From positions 1-25,224 of the forward strand of contig JASAOO010003149.1 of the NCBI GenBank assembly GCA_030849075.1: 25,224 nt of DNA, given 5' to 3'. The position numbers were made by a program, and so were the translations under genes. The notes below the pieces were generated by a model that was not told the DNA's origin, made no database searches, and saw only the letters and a program-made list of their open reading frames with translations. Source of the stretch: Zelonia costaricensis. Its lineage: Eukaryota > Euglenozoa > Kinetoplastea > Trypanosomatida > Trypanosomatidae. Positions 7,025 through 18,000 of this stretch are shown here, in pieces. Every line of letters starts with the position of its first letter. The stretch's first letter is position 1.

Positions 7025-8685
7025 AGGCCGCCGCAGAAGGCGCCCGCCGCACCCGACCAAAAGAGACCGCCACCCCGCCGCCGCCACCGCAGACCGACGA
7101 CGAGAACGCCGCGACGAATATCTGCAAACCCCGCACCCCACACTCTAAATGAGCGCCAGAAAAAAAAAAACCAGATGAACCGGTTTCCCACTCCCCGGAA
7201 ACCCGCCGATCCACCGCTAATTCACGCAACACACCCAGAAACACACAGCCAGCGTCAAAAAACGGCCGCTTTCCCGCCAATTCTGCCAAGACAACCCCGC
7301 CAACGACATCAAAAAAAAAAAAAAGACGTGTTGTTCTGGGATGTATTCACATCGCACGGCGATTTCTCCGCCCCACCCCCTTGCGCACAAGCACTGAATA
7401 CCGCGCACCGGCCAAAACTGCATTTTTCACGCGGCGCGCGGGGTTTGAAGTAATCACAGTGTAGTAGCGAGTGGAAAGCAATTGTTTTTCAAATCTCACA
7501 GATACGCCTGCAGAAAAGGATTTTCTTCCCTGCCACCCGGCCGCTCTCGGCCATCCACCGCATCTTGCGCCAGCCACGCACTGGCTGTGCTGGTGTGCAA
7601 GTGCATACACCCTTCTCCCGCTCTTTCGTCCCCTCCTCGCCTTCCCATTCTTCTTATCTTCACCCATTGTCCCACTGCTCCGCCCTGAAGCGAATGAGCT
7701 TATAGGGGCTTTTCCCCTTCTCCATTCGCCATCCGTTTTTTTTTTTTCGTCCGCGCAGGCCCTCTTTCGATGCTGTTTTTCTGAGCTTTCCTTCGCCTTT
7801 CCTCTTCAGCTGTTGGTGACGTAACTATGTGTTGAGATGGAGAGAGGGGAAGGAGGGAAAGGGCAACATGTTAGCAGCTGCGGATACGGTTGCTGACGCA
7901 ACGCGCTTGTTCCGACGCATCACATGTTCAGTAACTTCATCATTGGTTTCGTACACAGCTATGGACGACCGTTCCACAGTTCATCACAAGGTGCCCAGCC
8001 CTTGGATGGGGAGCGGAGAAGACTACATAAACTATGTTTCTCTTTTGGGATTGTGCCTTATAGAAAAGAAAGTCCCTTGACCAACAAAACAAAACTGAGA
8101 AGGACGAGAGAAACAAAAAAAAACGATGGGAAGAAAGCAACGATAAACTTACTGGGTGGGTGGGCGGGACAAAAAAGACAAAGATAGCCGAAGCTGGCGC
8201 CTGGGCAGAGGGCACAGAACGTTTACTCTATAGGTGTGTGCAAAGCGAGGGAGGCGTCAGTGCCCAGGTGAGAATGAGGGGAGGAGTAGAGAGGATTGAG
8301 CGTCAGAGTCATTCATGTCTAGTGCATCTAATCTTGTGAAGTGGTCGAACGACCCGGTGAGCCGTACCACAACATGGATGGTGCCAATCTCGTGATTACC
8401 TCTAATCCTCTACTTCGCTTTCTTTACCCGCTCTAGCTGGGACAGTTGGGCTTTGAAGAAAAGAAAAACACATGAAAAGAGGCGTACCGACGTACAGCAA
8501 TGAGCCGCTTGTCGCCTTCGCACATATCTTCTGTTCTCTGCAAGCGTACCTGTGCCGCTGCCCACTGGTCTAACCACCGCTCCTCCGCGCCGTGGGAGCG
8601 CAGTGCGCAACTACTCGTACACCTGAAGGTACGTTGCATTCTTGCGCCAACTTGGGTGCTAGCGTATCTCTTCGTGATGCTTTAA

Positions 8686-8895
8686 CTCGGGGAGTTGGTG
8701 CTGAGCGTGAGACGACTCTTCAAATCTCGAATTCCACTCTTCCACCTATTCCTTCGTAAACTCTGCCTCACTAAATGGGCGTCATCTTTCTCCAGTGAGG
8801 GCACACCTCAAGGAGATCCGCTGAGTTTGTCTTTCGATTACTTTCTTGGTGGCTGCGTTGTCCACCTGCTTGCTAGTGAACACCCCTATTACGAC
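8686..8895 (+). mobile_element. reverse transcriptase fragment, fossil retroelement
   Basis: In plus frame 1, after a TAA at 8683-8685, the translation includes SSEGTPQGDPLSLSF (8791-8835). This matches the conserved RT palm block typical of non-LTR and trypanosomatid retroelements (pattern xGxxQGDPLSP). The preceding residues (RIPLFHLFLRKLCLTKW) fit the hydrophobic helix that usually comes before it. No start codon, no YxDD catalytic block and no longer intact frame are seen, and stops interrupt the flanks in every frame, so this is a short decayed relic. TATE-like or other trypanosomatid elements are the natural candidates; the class cannot be assigned. It lies immediately upstream of, and in frame with, the giant gene, but ahead of its splice site. 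Confidence 0.5.
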
Positions 8896-9027
8896 ATATA
8901 TCCTCTTCTTTCATGGTTTTGCCTTGCTTTTTTTTTTTTTGCTTCCGATTCGGCTCAGATATCCTCCTTTTTTTTTCTTGAGCAACCGAAGTTCCGTCCA
9001 TTATCGTCGAGGTGTGTGGAACACGCC

Positions 9028-9059
9028 TCTTTTTTTTGCTTTTTTTTTCTGCGGCACAG
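9028..9059 (+). promoter_or_regulatory. spliced-leader acceptor for the giant gene
   Basis: T-rich tracts at about 9028-9050 are followed by the first AG at 9058-9059, 25 nt upstream of the ATG at 9085. A second set of T-runs at 8931-8941 and 8968-8977 lies further upstream. This fixes the start of the giant gene downstream of the retroelement relic. Confidence 0.7.
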
Positions 9060-9084
9060 CCAGAACAGGCTGCAAGTCGATTGG

Positions 9085-12000
9085 ATGGCGACCCTACCGA
9101 CACGGAAAGCGGAGGAGCTAAGGAGCGTCTTTGAAAACGCGGCCGCAACCGATGCCGAGTTTTTTTACTCTTTTCTCGAGGGTCGCGCTACCAGCCCCGC
9201 GAAAACGCCCAGCCTAGCTTTTCTCAGCGAGCATGCGGCGGCTTTGTCAGACCTTTTCCACGACATCTTCGCCATAGACGACGCACCGCGCTGCAAGTCT
9301 ACAAATGAGTCTTGCCGCGCCGGCGGTGAGAAAGGCCGTAGCGACCGCGAGCGCACCATTCAAAAGGTCGTGCACCTCTGGGACGGTGCCCTCAGCGCCG
9401 CCGCGTCCAAAAGCGGCAAGGCTGCAGCGCAAGAGAAAACGAGGGATGACGCTGCCGAGACGCAGCCACCGAAGATCGAGTTTGCCGTCCCATCATGCCT
9501 GTACGAGTACATTCGCACATCAGCGATGATGCGCTGCACTCCGGGCGATGGGGTCTTGGAGGTGCTGAGCCGCGGTGATTGTGACGGCGCCACTCAGCGT
9601 TTTCGCTGGTATGTGTCGCGGTTCATGAGCAGCACGTTCGCGCTCGCTCAGCTGCTCCATGATGCGAGCGGGCAACCTGACGACGCTGTTGACCACGGCA
9701 GCGGCCGTGGTGTTGACGCCATGGCCTGGGACGTACTGCGACAGGCATTGGTGCCACAAAGCACATATTTGGCGCTGACGGCGCAGAAAGTGGTGGAGAG
9801 TTTTGACGTTACTGACAAGTCTTCCTTTCAAACGCGATTGCTCTTTGGGGCATTTGAGTATGAGGTTTGCAACTGCTTCTTTCGCGACGCTCGAGCTGGG
9901 ATGCAGGAAGCACCAGCAGTGGAGTGCGCCAGCGACGACACGCCAAGCAACGTGGATTCCCTGGAGTACTTCCGTACACTGGATGCGGTGAGGGCGTCTT
10001 TGCAGGGAGTCAAGAGGCTGGGTGATGATGCACCTATGGAAGAGGGTACACCGGCCAGCAACTCTCCCACATTTACGGGCGTTGCCGCCTTCGTGGTGCG
10101 CAGTGCCCACTTGACCATTGTCCACTTTGTCGATCGCGTGCTCGCCTCTCTGGAGAGTGGCACCTTACGGACTGCGGGTGCACCGCAAAGCACAGCGCGA
10201 GCGGCAATCAAGGCGGGCTTGGAAGCGGTCTTACGGGCTGCCCCATGTGGCAACTCCAGTGGGGATGGTGAAGAGCTTTGCGACGCCTATCTCGAGTCGG
10301 GGATCACGGGAGAGGGCATTGCGAGAGAACTCGTGCGTGAAAGTGCAGCCGCGCCGCCGGAGCAGACGCACGGTGCTGCGCCTCGCGACTTGGAGACACA
10401 TACAGCTCCCAGTGAGGGTGACAACGTGGCACTGGAAGCGTATTTTGAGCGCCGTAAAAAGCTACTGGAGATGACACGGCAGCGCTGCCTGTCGCTGGCG
10501 CACGAAGACAGGTTTGTGGCAATGGCACACAGGGAGAATCTGCCGGATGAGCTTCTCAAAGCCCTAGCTGAAGGCGAGCGAAGCACGTGTGATGTACATA
10601 GCGGCACTGCGCGCGCCGCTGGCGGCGCCGAAGTTCGATGCAGCCACTGCCTCCTCCAGCAATGGCTGCCGCACTTGTCTGAGGTGGAGCGGGCTGCTGT
10701 GTTGGACGAGAAGTACGACATCATGGAGGAGATGATGAAAGCCGCCCTGAACGGTGCCATCAGTTTGGCAGTGCAGAGCGTTGTCGACATCCGCGTGCAC
10801 CTCGACGCTGTGGCAGAGCTGAGCCGCACCGCCAAGACAGCGACGGCGATGGCTGCGGAGGTTGCCGCGTACTTTTCCACGCACGCGGAGCTGTTTGGCT
10901 GGGCACGCGAGAAGGTGACCGCGTACGCGGAGGCAGAAATGCAGCGGTTGCGGAAGCGAGAGGAGGCACAGGCGCGCCGACAGGCATCCGCGCAGGCGCC
11001 TCGCTCTCGATACGGTCCCGAGAACTACGAGAAGCATCATGTTTGCCACGGCAGCGGCCTCAAGACGACTGTGTTTGTCTGCCAAAGCGTGCGGCTGAGC
11101 GACATTGTGGAAGATGTGCAGAGAGTGCTGGGGGAAAAGCGACCTGCACAGCACATCGTCATCGCGGTGCAAGGATGGCTCACAGTGGACACCGACCTGC
11201 GGCTTCCGTGCACAACTCTGTGTGTCGTCGCGGAGCGCATTTTTGTGGCGAACGACGCACGTGGTGGCGTCTTTCAGTGGAGCACAGCAGCGGCGCGCGA
11301 CGGGTATGACGGCGTCCCCGGCAAGAACGCCTGCTGCTATGGCTGGAGGTCGCCGACGCGGCTGGACGGCAAAAGCGGCGGCGCTGGTGAGAGCGGCACG
11401 CCTGGAGGCAACGGCGGAGACATTTTTATCCAGAGCGGGTCCCCGATTCAGTTTGAAAGTGCCGCCGGAAAGCTGAGTTTTGTGATGGATGGTGGCAACG
11501 GGGGGCACGGCGGGCGCGCTGGCGACGGTGCCGATGGCAAAAACGCCGAGGACAAGGAGGACTCGTTCAAGTACTATTATGAACCCAGCTGGATAGAGGG
11601 CGGCTGGTTTACGACTGTCAGGTCATTCTTCGCCATCAAGGGCGCCTTTGCCGCGGATATGCCCGGCCGTGGCGGCAACAGCGGACTGCGTGGCGCCGGT
11701 GGTCTTGGCGGGAAGCCTGGCTCCCTCACCATCGTTCCGGCTATTCCAGACAGCACACGGCGGTGTCACGAGAGTTGCAAAGGCGGAGTGTGTGGCAAGG
11801 ATGGTGGGGCGGGCAACGGTGGCAAAGCAGGTGACGGTGGCTGTGACGGCATGTCGAACGTTGGGTTTAAGGACAGCGGATCGACCTTGTCCAATTTCGG
11901 GCTTGGTGCCAAAAGCAGCAGGGTCTGCAACGGTTTTTTCGCCAAAGCGGACTTCAACGCGCGGAAGACCGCCACGGGCACGTCTCGGCTCTTCTCTGTC

Positions 12001-15000
12001 TCACCACCACAACAAAATATCGTGGAGGCCAATAAGTGCTTCTGGTCCTCTTCGAACCCATGCGGCTATGAGGACTACGTGGTCTGCCGAAGGCTGGATC
12101 GTGCGCGCCAATTCGTGAACCACGGTGTTCTCTACAACCGCGCTTCGCTAGAAGGCAAGTGCCTGCAGGACGCCACGGCGTTGTGTGAAAGCCCTGCCGC
12201 GCACCTTTCTATCCGCGAGGTGATGGCAAGCAGTCCCTTTCTTGTCAGTCTTATGCAGCAGACTGTCGGCTCCATCGCGACACCAGCGGAAGACGACGAC
12301 GAAGCGGAGCATCTCGGCGTGGACGGGCTCCTCTTCGAGTTCGAGGAGAGTCTCCTGAGTGCTCTGGAGGCTCGTTTGGGTCTGGTTCACCAACTGCTGC
12401 AGTACAACTTGTCGGCGGTGACGACCCGTCTTCGAGGGACAAGCACTATCGAGGAGGTGCTCACGGACTTGCAGACGGCGGCACAGCACCGCACCACCGT
12501 TGCGCTCGACGCTCAGGCCCGTCATCAGCAAGCGGCTGCCACACTCGACGCGACGCCAGCGGACGACAGCAGCGGCGAAGAGCCGGCATCGTCGTCCGCC
12601 TTTGCGCAGCTGTTTCACGACTTGGGCACCAAGAAAAAGTCAGACGCGGCCTTGCCGTGCCTGCCACACTCCTTCCTGCTCGTGGATTGCTACGAGGCGA
12701 TTGAGCGGTACAACGAAAGTGTGCGTCTGATGAGGCGAGGGCGGGAAAACGTTTTTGCGTGCCTCGCGCTGCTATCCGCCGCTCTCGCGTGCATGCGTGG
12801 CAGCAAGTTGCCGCTCGTTACGAGGTACGTCACCGACCTTTTTGCTGGGCTGCACTTGGCGCTGAGGCCGATTCTCCTTTCTCTGCGTGGCGACGCGCTT
12901 GTGGACGACTTTTTCGCCTACACGTGCGTCCCGTGCAGCGACGACGTTGCAGGCCCGGTGCGAGTAGGTAGAGTGCACCCGTGCCACGACCTCCACTTTG
13001 GGTCGTTGGTGTTTGGTGTGTTGGCGTTTCAGCACGCGCGCAGCGCCGTCGCCTCCCTTGAGCCTCACGCTGGGGCTACGGCCGCGACACGCCGTGAGCT
13101 CTCCCGTCGACGCGCGGAAGCCGAGGCCTTCCTCACGAGCGCAGACGCCGACATCGCGGCGACGCTTCGCGCGGAGGAGGCGCCGTACATCATAGAGAAA
13201 AGGCCGCAGGACAACGTCTTTCGCTTATTTGGCCCGCTGTTGTTTCCCGCTAACTACGCCACGGAGCCCCACGCGGACACGTCCACGGCCATCAGCGCGG
13301 CAGCGTACGCGCAGCTGGTGGAGCTGAACAAGGCGACGTTTGGCCAGGCGCGATTTCCGCTATCCAAAGTGGCACAGCTAGATGCAGTGTGCCGCAACTA
13401 CTGCACGATGTGGAGCACTTTCTCTGTGGCGGCGTGGTGCTCTGACGAGCGACTGACGTGGATGCGGTCGCAGACGGCGGTGGAGACGTACCGCTACTTG
13501 CTGGACTGTGCGTCGGGCCTGTCACCCGTGGAGCGAGTCGCGCGCGACGGTCTCGCTGCACTGCCGTCTGTCCCGCAGCACGTTCGCGCTATCCTGGAAG
13601 AGGACGGCGACAGCGAAAGTCTGGCAATGCGGCGCGTGCAGCTAGAGATGATGTACCGCTGGCGAGTCTGCCTGCGCCCACGACTTACCGTGCGTGGCTC
13701 CACATCCAGCGCGTTTTTCAAGCTGTTGTGTCGCGTACTTCAGCGTGCGCTCTCGCTGCATCTGCCGAGCCCAGATGAGGCGTACGAGGCGACATTGTGT
13801 GGAATGCTACGGGGGCTCTTCGTCGCCGTCTACGAGCAGGACAATGCAGAGAGCACAGAGGGCGGGGGCGACTTCGCCGGCCTCGAAGCCAAGGAGCTGC
13901 GCGACACCGCAGCGCGGGCGGAGGCGCGCACCCCCACGTACACCGCGCTGCTGGACGCCATTGCAGTTGACGACGCAAAGCCCCGCACCTACACCAGCCC
14001 CAACAACGTCGTCTACACTATGGCCGTGAACGATGAAGTGGCTCGGCTTTTGACAAGCTTCAAAGCGTACCTGCGCGGGCGAGCTCTGCTGTTCTCCGCG
14101 ATGCACGCCATGGCACAGTTTTACTATAAGGGGCACCACCGATCCATGAGCAAGCGCGAGGCCTCTCCTGTCGACTGCCCGGGCTGCGCCAGCGCCCTGG
14201 GTGAGGGAGCTGCGCCGCAGGAGGGGAAAGCGGGTGCCGCAGTCCCTCCCGTCCCATGTATGCACTGCCAGCAAAGCGCAGATTCGACTCGGCGGGTAGC
14301 CAACCAGTTCTCGTACGTGCGCCTCGTCTTGGCGTACACGCCGTGGCTGACTGCGGAGCTGGCGCTGTACCCCGCGGCGTCCGTGATGGGCGGGGGCGAG
14401 AGCGGGGGCGCTGCCGGGCCAATGAGTCCATGCGAGGTGGCAGAGCTTCTGTGGTGTGCCAGCTTCGGCGTCCCGCAAGGTGCCGCGCAACGGCGTTTGC
14501 GCGTCGACTTCCCAACACTTGTCGCTAAGACCGAACCGGGGTTGCTGAGCCGCTTTCTGGCAGCCGCGCTTGTCTTTATGCGGTCGTCGCCGTCCTTGCC
14601 GCACGAGTTGTATGGGGGGACGACGGCGGCGGCGACGGCGGCTGGGCTCCCGTGCCGGGGGCGGCCGCACAACGCAGAGCGGCTGGCCCGCTTCTTGCGC
14701 CTCAGCGGCGACGACACTGGTGCGGAGAAGATTGCGTCGCTGGTGCGGGACTGCGGAGACGACTACGTGCACGACGAGCTGTCCACGTGGAGAGAGCTGC
14801 AGCACGTGGACTGCTACAGCCGCGGCGATCGCATTCCCCACGCACTCTTCAGCTCCTGTGTCGAGAGGCTGGAGCGCCTCGCCGTGGAGGTGGAGCTGCG
14901 TGCGTTTGCGAAGTGGTGCTTTTCGGAAGTGCAGCGGGTGAGATACTGCATCGACAAGGCCGTGCGGGAGTTCAGTCAGCGGGCCTCGTTGACGGCGCTG

Positions 15001-18000
15001 CGCCTGTGCGCACTCCAGGCGCAGGACGAGCTGCGGCGGCGTGCCCAGGTCGGCGACGCCGTGGCGGCGCCGGCGGTCTCCCCGATTTATCCGGAGGTGT
15101 TTCAGTGCGTGCTGACGCTGCTGTGCGGCTTGCCGATCGAACTAGACAGCAGGGTCGTGAACGAAATGGTGAAGCTGCCGCTGAACGAGTGGCTGCCCGA
15201 TCTCGCCAAGCTCGCTCACAGCGCGCGACTGTACACGTGGGCGCCGTGGCTGCACGAGGTCCGGGAGTTGTGCTGGAGCCTAGCGCTGGAGGCCGGTGAG
15301 CGACTTCTGCCAAAGTACTTTGATTTTCTGCGCACTGTCGTGAAGGACGACTATTCGGCCAAGACACATTACCGACTGCTCGTTCTCCTGGAGACGCCTG
15401 CCTCGCTCTGTCTACCGGAGGAGAAGCTGAGGCTCGGGCTGCAGGCGGAGCCGGAGACGTGGCGGGCGGAGATGAAGCAGCTGCGGCGGGACCGCGCAGC
15501 CCGTCGAATGCGAAGCCGCGCGGCTTGCGAGAGCGAGGACGCTCGGCGTGCCTTTATCGAGGAGGTGGAGCGCGGCTGGGCAGAGATAGGCAGCTACCTG
15601 CAGCTCCACAACACGCCGGTGAGTGCGGACATGCTGCAGTTTTGCAAGCAGATCCACGACGAAGTTCATCATCTACTCGGGTGCCACGCCGTCACGGAGC
15701 CGATCGTGGCCGGTCGCTTCAGCAGGTTCCAGAAGGAGTACGACGCAAACCGATACAGCAACGGCGAGACGCGGGAGCGGTTCTCCCTCCACGACGTGCA
15801 GGTCCGCGAGCAGCAGCTGTGGAGCAATAAGAGGAAGCTGCAGGAGGTTCTCGTGACGGTGTTCCTGGCCTTTTACCAGGGCAAGTACAGGCCGCGGCGC
15901 GTGCAGGTAGTCGGTGTCGTGGCGCTTCTCTGCGAGGGCAAGGCGTGCCTGGCGAACATCAACACGGGGGAAGGCAAGACGTACATTTGCGGTTGTTTCG
16001 CCGCCGTGAAGGCGTACCTCGGGTACACACCACTGATGTTGAGCTGCAACGACGCCCTTGCGAAGGAAGCGTGTGCAGGGCTGGAGGCGGGGCTGCAGCT
16101 GCTGTTCACGCGCGAGGTGGGGGCAGGGGACGGGGCTGGGAACTCCTTTGGGTGCCACGTCGACCCCGCCCAGCTGGAGCCTGGTGCACGCGGACGATTC
16201 TACAAGCACCCCTTGCTGTACGCGACGCTATTCAGCGTGATTGGCGACATCTTGCGCAGCCTGCAGCGGCCCTCCGAATGGCGATTCGTCACGGAGTGGC
16301 TCGGCGCGCCGCGGTGGGTGGTGCTAGACGAGGCCGACACAGTTATGGTCGGCTCGATGAGCGATGCGGTGTACATCGGCGACGCACAGCTGGCCTTCTA
16401 CAAGGAATTGCTGGGCTTTCCGGCGATGCTCGACGAGGCGCGCAAGGGCAGTGACGCGACGGATGAAGTGTACAAGGACTACCTCAGCAGGGTTGGTACG
16501 CTGTGCGTGTGCAATACCGATCCCTCGTTGCAGCGGGAGCGCTTTGATCGCCTCCTCGACTCTGCCCGTGAGGCGTGCGCCGTGCGCAGCAACGCCGAAT
16601 TCGTCTCCGAAGACACCACGACGTACCCGTACGACATCGCGACGGGCTCGACAATGAGTGGGAGTGTGTGGCGCAACGGTGTCTCGGTGCTGCTCAACAT
16701 CAAGGAGGGGAGCCGCTTCATGCCGGAAACCGACGTTACCCTCTCGATGGCGGCGCTCACGTTTCTGCAGCGGGAGAAGGCCACGCTGACAGGTGTGACG
16801 GGAACCGCCGGCAACTACCTAACGCGGGTCATGTACCGGAACGTGTACGGGATGGAGACGTGGGAGCTGCCGCCCGCCTTCCCCTCGCAGCTGCTGGAGC
16901 TGTTTCCCCGCGTCACGTTCTCTGAAGCGGAGTTTCGTGAAGTGGCGTACAAAAGTGTTCAGCGGTCTTTGGACGCGGGGCAGAGCTGTCTGTGCATTCA
17001 GGACACCATACACGCCACCCAAAAGCTCTCCGATCACCTCGGAAAGGTGCTCCCCAGCGTGCGGAGGTCAACCTACGTCAGCGAGCACGACGAAAGGCCG
17101 CAGCTTCACGGACGCGACGACAGGGCGATCTTCTGCACCACGCAGCGAGGTGGTCGTGGGCTGGACATCACAGTGAACCATCCGAACGGCTTGGCGGAGT
17201 TTTTGCTGTCGCCGCAGGAGGAGCGCAACACGTACCAGGCTGAGCGTCGCGCCGCGCGGCAGTACGACAACGGCAGTGCGCAGCGCATCTTCCACGACGC
17301 GGGGCGTTCGCACCCGCTGCGCCTCGACGGCTTTGACGTGGTGTACGCTGTGGCGGAGGACGAGGACGGCTACTACACCGGTGAGGACGCGGAGGTGCTC
17401 ACGCGGCAGGCCGTCATGCTGAACGCCTTCTATGCGGTGCAGAACGAGGCCGTCATGCAGGAGCGACGGCGTCTGTGCCGTCTCGTAGACCGCAGCATCC
17501 CCGTCACGCTCTTCTTTGACTCCCTGCAGGAAGAGAAGGAGACGTTGCACCGCCTGGTGCGAGAGAAGTGCGGCCCGGTAGGTACCCCAGGCGACGCGGT
17601 CGCGCTCGTGGTGCAGCACGTCTTGCAGCGCCGCTACGCGCAGTGGCTGCTGAAGCACGAGAAGAGCATCAACGAAGACGGAGGCCGCCCGCTGGAGCAG
17701 CGACGCTACCGGGAGGCGCTGCAAATGCGGCTTAGCAGCGCCGTCACGAGCATCACTGAGGCTTCTCAGGGCAGCGTGACGTGGGCGGCCACGGCAGTGC
17801 CAATCATGGAGGACGAGGACGACGTGATCGACGGGGCCGCCGCCGTACAATTCGAGCTGACGCGGTTGGGACCGTACTTCTCCACGATGACCGGCAAGGG
17901 ATCGGCCGTGGCGGGGAGGGACTACGCGTACCCGACAATTCCGCTCTACCTCGCACTCGAGGCGGTGCAGCGGGGGCTGTGGAAGTCAGAGAAGAAAATG

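Larger units (their letters stand above)
6375..9057. promoter_or_regulatory. divergent strand-switch region, probable Pol II start region
   Basis: Minus-strand genes end their upstream side at 6374 and plus-strand genes begin at 9085, so about 2.7 kb separates two divergent polycistrons. In trypanosomatids such regions are where RNA polymerase II transcription starts in both directions, usually without sequence-specific promoters; that role is inferred from layout. The region has G-runs at 6916-6965, C- and A-rich stretches at 7020-7330, several A- and T-runs (about 7311-7325 and 7737-7748) and a reverse-transcriptase-like fragment near 8686-8895. Open frames here (plus 6408-6776, 6887-7453 and 7829-8080) lack recognisable domains. 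I found no tRNA, 5S or snRNA gene by eye. Confidence 0.6.

Noticed and set aside
8343..8360. GGTCGAACGACC-like B-box or palindrome
   Set aside because: It is a short imperfect palindrome with no tRNA structure around it.
12251..15367. Many 60-340 codon open frames on both strands inside the giant gene
   Set aside because: These are shadow frames of a GC-rich coding sequence; the main frame is uninterrupted and contains the motor motifs.
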